Assembly (NCBI GenBank): GCA_965246925.1
Contig: OZ251994.1
Location: 3,658,001-3,722,000 of the forward strand
Length of the DNA: 64,000 nucleotides
Reading direction: 5' to 3'
DNA from: JANPPS01 sp965246925
Lineage (GTDB): Bacteria > Pseudomonadota > Alphaproteobacteria > Acetobacterales > Acetobacteraceae
Positions 42,915 to 51,438 of this stretch are shown piece after piece. The position numbers were made by a program, and so were the translations under genes. Within the stretch, counting starts at the first letter, position 1; every line of letters begins with the position of its first letter. The notes under the pieces were generated by a model, which saw nothing but the letters and a program-made list of their open reading frames with translations, was not told the origin of the DNA and searched no databases.

Positions 42915-43206
42915 TCGCCTTTTCCTGGCCCCACTTCTCCGGGCAGCGGATGCGAAACGGTCCATCCACGAGATAGATAAACGATTTGCGCTTAGGGTCT
43001 TCAGCCGAGGCTCGCCAGGACTGGATGGTCCCGCCGTAATACGCGTCCTCGGCCCGGGCAGCATGCAGGTAGACGCGGCCGCCCACAGACTCCTCGGCAA
43101 CCTCATCCGTTACTGGCCATGTGCCAGTCTCATAGCGGGTCGGCTCCGGGCCAACCCGCTTGTTCTTAATTCCTTGCTTACACAATAAATGCAGATCAAC
43201 GACCAA
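42895..43206 (-). CDS. Conserved hypothetical protein (103 residues)
   Basis: Small protein of 103 residues starting at a TTG (43206), 15 bases after the CoxM-like stop. Notable patterns are NKRVGPEPTRYETGTWPV, GGRVYLHAARAEDAYYGGTI, FIYLVDGPFRIRCPEKWGQEKAIVRR at the end. The aromatic and Arg/Lys-rich pattern looks conserved, but I do not recognise a domain. It sits between the molybdenum hydroxylase and GFA genes on the same strand, so it may be part of the same pathway. Confidence 0.6.
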   Translation of the reverse strand: MVVDLHLLCKQGIKNKRVGPEPTRYETGTWPVTDEVAEESVGGRVYLHAARAEDAYYGGTIQSWRASAEDPKRKSFIYLVDGPFRIRCPEKWGQEKAIVRREG

Positions 43207-43221
43207 TAAATGAATTCCTAC

Positions 43222-44010
43222 TCACGCCGCCGCAACGGCCCGGCGCGCCATCACGCCGATCAGGTGTGCACGATACTCCGGACTAGCGTGGATGTCGCCA
43301 TTCAAGCCATCGGCCGGGGTCACAATGTCCTTGATCGCGTCCGCCGACCAAGCCGAGCCGAGCGCCTGCTCCATCGCCGTATGCCGGAACACGCCGTCCT
43401 GCCCGGCACCGGTGATCGCCACGCGCGTGCCGGACGGCCCCTTCGCTACGAACACGCCCACCATGGCATAGCGGGACGCCGGGTTGCGGAACTTTTCGTA
43501 GTTGGATTTCTCCGGAATCGGGAACTCCACCTTGGTGATCAGCTCGTCACTCTCCAGCGCCGTGGTGAACATGCCCTGGAAATACTGGTCGGCCGGGATG
43601 GAGCGCTTGTTGGTGTGGATCGTGGCGCCCAGCGCCAGCACGGCCGCCGGGTAGCAGGCGGACGGATCGTTGTTGGCGAGCGAGCCGCCCATCGTGCCGC
43701 GGTGCCGCACCTGCGTATCGCCAATCCAGGACGCCATCTTGGCCAGGCCCGGGATGCGCGCCTTGATGTCGGCATGGCTCTCGATATCATGGTGCGTCGC
43801 CATGGCGCCGATCGTAATGCTGGTGGCCGATGCAGTAATCGCGGACAGGCCAAGCCCTGAAAGATCGACGATTGCGCTGGGCTTGTTCAGGCGTTGCTTC
43901 AGCACGGGGATGAAGGTCTGCCCTCCGGCCAAGGCCTTGCTGTCCGTCTCGCCCAGCGCCTTCACCGCGTCCGGCACGCTGGCGGGCTTTACATAGTTGA
44001 AATCATACAT
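43222..44010 (-). CDS. Molybdenum hydroxylase FAD-binding subunit (CoxM-like)
   Basis: FAD subunit of 262 residues of an aerobic CO-dehydrogenase/xanthine-dehydrogenase-type hydroxylase. It contains the AGGQTFIPVLKQRL and TIGAMATHHDIESH FAD motifs, the GTMGGSLANNDPSACYPAAVLAL segment and GAGQDGVFRHTAME near the end. It transfers electrons from the iron-sulfur subunit to the acceptor. Gene order here is S-L-M rather than the usual M-S-L. The L subunit gene ends 9 bases upstream. Confidence 0.9.
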   Translation of the reverse strand: MYDFNYVKPASVPDAVKALGETDSKALAGGQTFIPVLKQRLNKPSAIVDLSGLGLSAITASATSITIGAMATHHDIESHADIKARIPGLAKMASWIGDTQVRHRGTMGGSLANNDPSACYPAAVLALGATIHTNKRSIPADQYFQGMFTTALESDELITKVEFPIPEKSNYEKFRNPASRYAMVGVFVAKGPSGTRVAITGAGQDGVFRHTAMEQALGSAWSADAIKDIVTPADGLNGDIHASPEYRAHLIGVMARRAVAAA

Positions 44011-44019
44011 GGCGCTCTC

Positions 44020-46401
44020 CTACTCCGCCGCCATGCGCGGCTGATTGGATTGAATAATCGACCAAATCTTGTTCGGTGTGGCTGGCATGTCGAGATGCCG
44101 GACGTTGTAATCCCGCAGCGCATCCACGACCGCATTGATGACGGAGGGCGGCGACCCGATCGCCCCCGTCTCTCCAACACCCTTCGATCCCAACGGGTTA
44201 TGCGTGCACATGGTATTCTCGGTCGAGGTGTTCATGCCCGGGAAATCGATGGCCCGGGGCATCTGATAGTCCATGAACGACCCGGTCACGAGCTGACCAT
44301 CGCGATCATACACCGCCCCCTCCAGCAACGCCTGACCGATGCCTTGCGCGAGCCCGCCATGCACCTGGCCCTCGACGATCATGGGATTGATCACCCGGCC
44401 CACGTCATCGACCGCCGTCATGTTGACCACGGCGACCACGCCCGTCTCCGGATCGATCTCCACCTCACAAACGTGGCAACCGCCCGGGAAGGTGAAGTTC
44501 TTCGGATCATAGAACGCGGTCTCATCGAGGCCGGGCTCCAGCTCCTCGATCGGGTAATTATGGGGCACATAGGCGGCCAGCGAGATCTCCGCCAGCGCCT
44601 TCTTCTTGTCCGTGCCCGCCACAGTGAAGAAGCCGTCTTTAAACTCGATATCCTCGACTGACGCCTCCATCAGGAAGGCCGCGATCTTCTTCCCCTTGGC
44701 GATCACCTTGTCCATGGCCTTCACCATGGCCGAGCCACCGACGGCGAGGCTCCGGCTGCCATAGGTGCCCATGCCGAACGGGATCTTGCCCGTGTCGCCA
44801 TGCACGACCTCGATCTGGTCGAACGGCACTCCCAGCTGGTCGGCCACCAGCTGCGCGAACGTCGTCTCGTGACCCTGGCCGTGGCTATGCGTGCCGGTGA
44901 ACACGCTCACGCTGCCGGTCGGGTGCACGCGGATGTTCGCCACCTCATACAGCCCGGCGCGCGCGCCCAATTGGCCCACCAGCTTGGACGGCGCGATGCC
45001 GCACGCCTCGACATAGGTGGAGATGCCGATGCCGCGCAGCTTGCCCTTGCGCGCCGCCGCCGCGCGCCGCGCCTCGAACCCGTCCCAATCCGCAGCCGCC
45101 AAGGCGACGCGGAGCGTGGTCTGGTAATCGCCGCTGTCATATTGCAGCGCCACCGGCGTCTGATACGGGAACTGGTCCCGCCCGATGAAGTTCTTCCGGC
45201 GCAACTCCACCCGGTCGATCCCGGTGTCGTGCGCGATCACGTCCACCAGCCGCTCCAGCAAATAGCTGGCCTCCGGACGTCCGGCGCCGCGGTAGGCGTC
45301 GACCGGCACCGTGTTGGTGAACACGGCCTTCACCTCGGCATAGACGGCCGGCGTCGTATAGACCCCCGCCAGCAATGTCGCATACAGCCAGGTCGGCACG
45401 GCCGGGGCGAACGTGCTGAGGTAGGCACCCATGTTGCACAGCGTGCTCACGCGAAGCGCCAGGAACTTGCCGTCCGCCGCCACCGCCATCTCGGCCGTGC
45501 TGTCATGATCGCGGCCATGCGCGTCCGACAGGAACGCCTCGCTCCGGTCGCAGGTCCACTTCACCGGGCGCTTCAGCTTGCCCGCCGCCCACGTGACAAT
45601 CGCCTCCTCGGCATAGTGGTAGATCTTGCTGCCGAACCCGCCACCCACATCGGGCGCCACGACGCGTAGCTTGTTCTCCGGAATATGCAGCACGAATGCG
45701 CCCATCAGTAGCCGGATCACATGCGGGTTCTGGCTCGTGGTATAGAGCGTGAAGTCGCCCGAGGACGGATCGCACTCGCCGATCGCGGAGCGCGGCTCCA
45801 TGGCGTTCGGCACCAGGCGATTATTGATGAGGTCAAGCTTCACGACATGCGCGGCCTGCGTGAACGCCGCATCCACCATGGCCTTGTCGCCGAGGTGCCA
45901 GTCATAGCAGACATTGCCCGGCGCCGCGTCATGCAGCTGCGCCGCGCCGGGCGCCACCGCGTCCCGCACGCCGGCAAAGCCCGGCAGGTCCTCGTAGGAA
46001 ATGCTCAGCAATTCGGCCGCATTCTTGGCCTGCTGCCGCGTCTCGGCGATCACCACCGCGACCGGGTCCCCCACGTGCCGCACCTTGCCGGTGGCCAGCA
46101 CCGGGTGCGGCGGCTCCGCCATCGGAGAGCCATCCTTATTGTGGATCTGCCAGCCGCACGGCACGCCGCCGACGCCGTCCGCATCGAGGTCGGCCCCGAC
46201 ATAGACGGCGATCACGCCGGGCGCCGCCTTCGCCGCCGCAGTGTCGATCGCCAGTAACTTTGCATGCGGACGGTCCGAGCGGCGAATGATCGCATGCAGC
46301 TGACCCGGACGGTTCATATCGTCCGTGTAGTTGCCGCGTCCGGCCAAGAAGCGATGATCTTCCTTACGGCGCATCGACGCGCCAATACCTTCAAAACCCA
46401 T
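44020..46401 (-). CDS. Molybdenum hydroxylase large subunit (CoxL-like, form II)
   Basis: Catalytic molybdopterin subunit of 793 residues. The N-terminal half includes RKEDHRFLAGRGNYTDD and the C-terminal half the cofactor-binding YGSRSLAVGGSAMVKAMDK and GSKGVGETGAIGSPPSVINAVVDAL. The active-site loop reads AYRGAGRPEA, the form II pattern, instead of AYxCSFR that contains the S-Cu cysteine of true CO dehydrogenase. Carbon monoxide oxidation is therefore not supported. Other hydroxylations, such as aldehydes or N-heterocycles, are more likely. Confidence 0.91.
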   Translation of the reverse strand: MGFEGIGASMRRKEDHRFLAGRGNYTDDMNRPGQLHAIIRRSDRPHAKLLAIDTAAAKAAPGVIAVYVGADLDADGVGGVPCGWQIHNKDGSPMAEPPHPVLATGKVRHVGDPVAVVIAETRQQAKNAAELLSISYEDLPGFAGVRDAVAPGAAQLHDAAPGNVCYDWHLGDKAMVDAAFTQAAHVVKLDLINNRLVPNAMEPRSAIGECDPSSGDFTLYTTSQNPHVIRLLMGAFVLHIPENKLRVVAPDVGGGFGSKIYHYAEEAIVTWAAGKLKRPVKWTCDRSEAFLSDAHGRDHDSTAEMAVAADGKFLALRVSTLCNMGAYLSTFAPAVPTWLYATLLAGVYTTPAVYAEVKAVFTNTVPVDAYRGAGRPEASYLLERLVDVIAHDTGIDRVELRRKNFIGRDQFPYQTPVALQYDSGDYQTTLRVALAAADWDGFEARRAAAARKGKLRGIGISTYVEACGIAPSKLVGQLGARAGLYEVANIRVHPTGSVSVFTGTHSHGQGHETTFAQLVADQLGVPFDQIEVVHGDTGKIPFGMGTYGSRSLAVGGSAMVKAMDKVIAKGKKIAAFLMEASVEDIEFKDGFFTVAGTDKKKALAEISLAAYVPHNYPIEELEPGLDETAFYDPKNFTFPGGCHVCEVEIDPETGVVAVVNMTAVDDVGRVINPMIVEGQVHGGLAQGIGQALLEGAVYDRDGQLVTGSFMDYQMPRAIDFPGMNTSTENTMCTHNPLGSKGVGETGAIGSPPSVINAVVDALRDYNVRHLDMPATPNKIWSIIQSNQPRMAAE

Positions 46402-46421
46402 GACGCGTCCCCGTTATTGTA

Positions 46422-46919
<498 letters not shown>

Positions 46920-47119
46920 CGGTTTCTCCCTTAGATGGTAACCTCGGCGTGAGACGTAGTGTGCGGTTGTCTGGCGTTAAGGGTCAAGGTCCGGGCTTAA
47001 TTGCGTTCGTAACCCTTGCCAGCCAGGCCGCCGCAGCGGCTATGTAACGCCTGCCTGAACTGTAGTATCCCCAGCCGTCCGACAGTGACTTCGTAGCCGG
47101 TTGCACCCGCACAATACGA

Positions 47120-48013
47120 TTAGATCACAACCGCATCGGCAAAAGCGTCAAGAACGCGGCTATGCCGGGTTTGAGCTGGATGGGCGAGCAGGATCGTACG
47201 CGCGTAGGCCGCATCCGGAATGCTGATCTTCGTGCATGAAGGCACCGCTGGCCAAGGCGGAGACCAGTCCGGAACAAGGGCCACTCCCACCCCTTGCTCG
47301 ACCAAAAGCGCGATGGCCTCAAGCGCGTCCAGCGAACAAAACTCCCGCACCCGGATGCGCCGATGCCGCAAGTATGCCTCGCACAGCCGCCCACCCCACG
47401 ACGTGACATCGTAACGGATAAACCGCTCTTGCTCCAGCAGAGTCCGGACCTGACGTGCGTCGTCAAGCCCAGCCGAGCCGCCGCTTGCCGCCGCCGGGGC
47501 AAGGCATAGCAGCTTTTCCCGCCGAAGCACCCGCGTTTTGACCGTCTTGGGCAATATGAAAGGCGGCTCGACGGCAATGACCGCATCGAATACGCCCGAA
47601 ACCAGCCCGTCATACAGCGTAGCCGACGTACCCGGGCTGATCGACAGCACGACCGCGGGGTGCACTCTCGCCCAAAGTCCGATCACTTGCGGCAAAAGCC
47701 CGGTGAGCGCCGTCGAGATCGCCCCAAGCCGGATCGTCCCGGTAAGAGCACCCTCCTCCGGTCCAGGCACCGCGCGTGCAAGCGCCTCAACCTCGGCCAC
47801 GACCCGCCGCGCACGCTCGAGCACCGCGTCGCCCGCTGGCGTGAGCCTCATCTCGCGCCCCGCCCGCAACACGAGCTTGGTCCCCAGCTCGGCTTCCAGC
47901 GCGTGTAGCCGCTGCGTCACGCTGGTGGCCGTCAGACCCAGCCCCCGCGCCGCCGCCGCGACGGATCCGAGTTCAGCCACAGCGATCAGTGTCCGTAGGA
48001 ATTGCGTTTCCAA
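47120..48013 (-). CDS. LysR-family transcriptional regulator
   Basis: Regulator of 297 residues. The winged HTH (residues 1-60) reads METQFLRTLIAVAELGSVAAAARGLGLTATSVTQRLHALEAELG. The effector domain begins near IRLGAISTALTGLLP. It is divergent from the SDR-amidase operon over 91 bases, the classical geometry for a LysR activator of a neighbouring catabolic operon. An influence on the molybdenum hydroxylase run (start 46919) is possible but more remote. Confidence 0.92.
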   Translation of the reverse strand: METQFLRTLIAVAELGSVAAAARGLGLTATSVTQRLHALEAELGTKLVLRAGREMRLTPAGDAVLERARRVVAEVEALARAVPGPEEGALTGTIRLGAISTALTGLLPQVIGLWARVHPAVVLSISPGTSATLYDGLVSGVFDAVIAVEPPFILPKTVKTRVLRREKLLCLAPAAASGGSAGLDDARQVRTLLEQERFIRYDVTSWGGRLCEAYLRHRRIRVREFCSLDALEAIALLVEQGVGVALVPDWSPPWPAVPSCTKISIPDAAYARTILLAHPAQTRHSRVLDAFADAVVI

Positions 48014-48104
48014 AACCAGCTCCAGGCTCGGTATGAACTCATCCGCAACCAGCTTATGTACGCAGAAGGTCCCAGATAGAAGGGTGCTCGATCGGAGAGC
48101 TTAC

Positions 48105-48890
48105 ATGAATCTGGAAATACAGGGACGCGTCGCCTTGGTCCTGGGCGCGGGTGGTGGCCTCGGTAGCGCCATTGCCGTGGCGCTGGCGCGGGAGGGCGCC
48201 CGGGTGGCCCTTGCCGACCGGGACGAGCACGCCATGGATCCAGTCCTGCAAGCGATCGAGGCCGCCGGCGGGACCGCAGCCGCCCTGCCCTGGGACCTGG
48301 CGGAGATCGGCACATTCGACGAACGCGTCACCACCGTCGAGCGAACGTTGGGTCCAGTTGCCATCCTGGTCAACAACACGGGCGGGCCACCGCCGACACC
48401 GGCCAGCGGTCAGGACCCGGCGCTATGGCGCACAAGCTTCGAGAGCATGGTCCTCTCCGTCATCGCCCTCACCGACCGAGTGTTGCCGGGCATGCGCGCG
48501 GAAGGATGGGGCCGTATCGTGACAAGCGCCTCGTCAGGCGTGACGGCACCCATCCCGAACCTAGGCATCTCGAACGCGCTCCGCATTGCCCTGGTCGGCT
48601 GGTCCAAGACATTGGCCCGGGAGGTCGCCCGGGAAGGCATCACGTGTAACGTGGTCATACCCGGCCGGGTCGCGACCGACCGCATCCGCCTCCTGGACGA
48701 GGCCAAAGCGAAACGCGAAGGCCGGCGGGTGCAGGAGATTGCCGACGAAAGCACGGGCTCGATTCCGCTCGGCCGCTATGGACGTCCAGAGGAATACGCC
48801 GACGCCGTCACCTTTCTGGCCAGCGCACGCGCCTCCTACATCACGGGTTCCGTGCTGCGTGTGGACGGCGGGCTCATCGCCAGTGTCTAA
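48105..48890 (+). CDS. SDR-family oxidoreductase with altered active site
   Basis: Rossmann-fold protein of 261 residues. The cofactor motif GAGGGLGSAIAVAL and VNNTGGPP (in place of NNAG) are present, with catalytic-type Ser in VTSASSG. The expected YxxxK is missing; the aligned place reads LGISNALRIALVG. A subset of FabG-like proteins has SNxxR here, and their activity is unproven. The ATG at 48105 follows a GGAGAG site. The earlier in-frame ATG (47538) lies in the antisense of the LysR gene and is rejected. First gene of a four-gene operon. Confidence 0.87.
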   Translation: MNLEIQGRVALVLGAGGGLGSAIAVALAREGARVALADRDEHAMDPVLQAIEAAGGTAAALPWDLAEIGTFDERVTTVERTLGPVAILVNNTGGPPPTPASGQDPALWRTSFESMVLSVIALTDRVLPGMRAEGWGRIVTSASSGVTAPIPNLGISNALRIALVGWSKTLAREVAREGITCNVVIPGRVATDRIRLLDEAKAKREGRRVQEIADESTGSIPLGRYGRPEEYADAVTFLASARASYITGSVLRVDGGLIASV

Positions 48891-48903
48891 ACAAGAGGCA
48901 GAC

Positions 48904-49596
48904 ATGAATCATCCTGAAAGCTCCATCCCGCATGGGCCGGACGAAATCCGGCTCCGGTATTCAGCGGTCGATACTTCCAACGTCGCCGACGTGCTCGACA
49001 CAATGGGTTACCGCGATCAGGGGCTTGCTGCAGAGTTCCTGCCGTATCCCACCACGTCCGGCCGCCTTGCGGGCTGGGCCTACACCATCCGGGGTCAGAT
49101 GACGCCCTATCCCATGGGCGGTGACGCGGAGAAAATGCAGGCCTGTCACGGCGTTTCGCCCGGCGAAGTCACGGTCTGGAGCGGCGATGGAGAGGGCATC
49201 TGTTATTTCGGCGAGCTGATCGCCATCGGACTCAAGGAACGGGGCTGCACCGGCGCCCTGGTGGACGGCGGCATCCGCGACGTCAACTGGATTGGCCAGC
49301 ACGGCTTCCCCGTCTTCGCGCGCTACCGCACCCCGGTGCAATCCATTGGACGGTGGAAAGTCAACGCATGGCAAGTGCCGGTCATGCTGCGCGGCGCCAC
49401 GGCCAAACTGGTCAAGATCGAACCCGGCGACTTCATCCTCGCGGACCAGGACGGAGCCTTGGTGGTCCCCGCTGCGATCGTCATGGATACGTTGGTAGAA
49501 GCCGAGCGCCTGACCCGCGCCGAAACAGCCATCCGCGCGGAACTCTCGGCCGGCCTCACGCTCGAAGACGCGCTCCGCAAATTCGGGCATGTCTGA
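48904..49596 (+). CDS. RraA-family protein, HMG/CHA-aldolase type
   Basis: RraA-like protein of 230 residues with the canonical active-site motif GALVDGGIRDVNWI (GG-x-RD) and EPGDFILADQDGALVVPAAIV, the Mg2+/pyruvate-binding region. It is a distant paralogue of the gene at 40514. In aldolase-type members the enzyme forms pyruvate from 4-hydroxy-2-oxo acids. It lies between an SDR and a MOSC fusion in one operon, 13 bases after the SDR stop. Confidence 0.88.
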   Translation: MNHPESSIPHGPDEIRLRYSAVDTSNVADVLDTMGYRDQGLAAEFLPYPTTSGRLAGWAYTIRGQMTPYPMGGDAEKMQACHGVSPGEVTVWSGDGEGICYFGELIAIGLKERGCTGALVDGGIRDVNWIGQHGFPVFARYRTPVQSIGRWKVNAWQVPVMLRGATAKLVKIEPGDFILADQDGALVVPAAIVMDTLVEAERLTRAETAIRAELSAGLTLEDALRKFGHV

Positions 49597-49605
49597 CAGC
49601 ACGCC

Positions 49606-51438
49606 ATGACCCCTTTCATCTCAAGGATTGCCATCTTTCCGGTAAAGTCCCTGGACGCCTTGGAGGTCCAAGCCGCCCGCGTACTTTCCAGCGGCGCGCT
49701 GATGTTCGACCGGCAATGGGCCTTGTTCGACGCGCAGGGCAGGGTCGTCAACGCCAAGCGTCATGCCGCGATTCACCTCCTCCGCGCGCGTTTCGACCCC
49801 GGCGCACAGACCCTGGCGGTCAAGGACCAAAGCGGCCAAGGCCTGCCGGACGCAACCTTCGCCCTCGCACACGACCGGGCCGCGCTCGAACGATGGCTCC
49901 GCGCCTATTTTGGCTTCGAGGTCCACCTCCGGACCGACAACACTGCCGGCTTTCCGGACGACCTGCATTCGCCCGGCCCGACGCTGATTGGCGCGTCCAC
50001 CCTCGACGCCATGGCCGACTGGTTCGGGCTGGGGCTGGAGCAGATGCGGGCCCGGCTCCGCACCAACGTCGAGATTGGCGGAACACCGCCGTTCTGGGAG
50101 GATTGCCTGTTCGGCCAAGCCGGCGAGGCCATCCCGTTTCGTCTAGGCCCGGTGACGCTCGCCGGCATCAACCCGTGCCAGCGCTGCGTCGTCCCGGCGC
50201 GCGACCCGCTGACGGGCGAGGTGGACCAAGACTTCGCCACGCGCTTCAGCGAACTCCGGGCGAGGACGATGCCCATCTGGGCTGACCGCACCCGCTTCGA
50301 TCACTTCTACCGGGTTGCGGTGAACACCCGGCTGCACGGGTCCCAATCCGGCCACGAGATCCGCGTGGGGGATCGCCTCGATCTTCAGGACCCAACCCGC
50401 GCCCCCGTGTCCAGCGCCAGCGCGACGCCGGCCGACTTCTGGTCAGGCACGCTCGCCATTGCCGAGATCAGGGATGAGGCGCCTGGCGTAAAAACCTTCC
50501 AGCTACGCCACCCCACAGGCAACACGCTGCCGTTCCGCTTCCTGCCCGGCCAGTTCGTGACGGTTACCATCGAGGCCGGCGCGGAGCGGCTGCGTCGGTC
50601 CTACACGCTCTCATCGTCGCCCGCCCAGACCGGGTCATGCGAGATTACCGTAAAACGGGACGGGTCCGCCTCCAGCGCGCTCCACAATGCCACCCCTGGG
50701 GCCACCCTGGCGGTCGCCGGGCCGTTCGGACGTTTCACGTTCGATGAGCGGGACGCCACCGCAATCGTGCTCATCGCCGGCGGCGTCGGTATTACGCCGC
50801 TCATGTCCAAGCTGCGCTACCTCGCAAGGATCAGATGGCCCGGCCGCATCGACCTCGTGTACTCGGCCAAGCGACAGCAGGATTTGATCTTTCAAGCCGA
50901 GTTGCTGCGCCTACACCACGACCTGCCGGGCTTCCGCATGCACGTGACCCTGACCGCGCCTGATGAGGCGTGGAACGGCGCTCGCGGCAGGCTCAGTGAA
51001 ACCTGGATCCGTTCGGTCGTTCCAGACATCGCGGACCGGCAGATCCGCCTATGCGGCCCTACCGGCATGGCGACGGAAACGCGCCGCATCCTGCGCCAAC
51101 TCGGGGTCCAGGACACAAACATCGCGAGCGAATCATTCGGCGGCCCTCCGGAGGCGCCGATCATCGACGACGGCATCCTATGGCCAGTAACGTTCGAACG
51201 CTCCGGGCCAACGATCCTCACCCCGTCCGCGCATTCCGTGCTGACGACGGCCCTTGCAGCCGGCATAGCACTCGACTGCGGCTGCCTGGCGGGCGTTTGC
51301 GGCCGCTGCAAAGTCAAGCTTTTGCGTGGAAAAGTCGCGACCGGGTGTGAAGACGCGCTCTCGGCCAAGGAGAAGGAGGACGGGCTCATTCTGGCTTGCC
51401 AATCGCGTCCACTCGGCCCCGTTACGTTAGATTGTTGA
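49606..51438 (+). CDS. MOSC - ferredoxin reductase - [2Fe-2S] fusion protein
   Basis: Three-module protein of 610 residues. MOSC_N and MOSC (1-265) resemble YcbX/mARC; the RC pair in INPCQRCVVPARDP (Cys194) is the likely molybdenum ligand. A ferredoxin-NADP reductase unit (about 282-515) has the FAD motif RRSYTLSSSP and the NAD(P) motif AGGVGITPLMS. A plant-type [2Fe-2S] domain (about 530-610) has Cys560, Cys565, Cys568 and Cys598. It would form a self-sufficient NAD(P)H-driven reductase of N-hydroxylated compounds (inference). E. coli YcbX has MOSC plus ferredoxin only. Its TGA overlaps the amidase ATG. Confidence 0.9.
   Translation: MTPFISRIAIFPVKSLDALEVQAARVLSSGALMFDRQWALFDAQGRVVNAKRHAAIHLLRARFDPGAQTLAVKDQSGQGLPDATFALAHDRAALERWLRAYFGFEVHLRTDNTAGFPDDLHSPGPTLIGASTLDAMADWFGLGLEQMRARLRTNVEIGGTPPFWEDCLFGQAGEAIPFRLGPVTLAGINPCQRCVVPARDPLTGEVDQDFATRFSELRARTMPIWADRTRFDHFYRVAVNTRLHGSQSGHEIRVGDRLDLQDPTRAPVSSASATPADFWSGTLAIAEIRDEAPGVKTFQLRHPTGNTLPFRFLPGQFVTVTIEAGAERLRRSYTLSSSPAQTGSCEITVKRDGSASSALHNATPGATLAVAGPFGRFTFDERDATAIVLIAGGVGITPLMSKLRYLARIRWPGRIDLVYSAKRQQDLIFQAELLRLHHDLPGFRMHVTLTAPDEAWNGARGRLSETWIRSVVPDIADRQIRLCGPTGMATETRRILRQLGVQDTNIASESFGGPPEAPIIDDGILWPVTFERSGPTILTPSAHSVLTTALAAGIALDCGCLAGVCGRCKVKLLRGKVATGCEDALSAKEKEDGLILACQSRPLGPVTLDC

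Noticed and set aside
46920..47119. Regulatory RNA or promoter before the CoxS-like gene
   Set aside because: No clear -35/-10 pair, hairpin or conserved RNA structure could be recognised; only short T-N11-A-like patterns occur.
47538..48104. Upstream extension of the SDR gene
   Set aside because: Antisense to the LysR gene; Ser/Ala/Arg-rich. The ATG at 48105 has a good ribosome-binding site and fits the Rossmann start.
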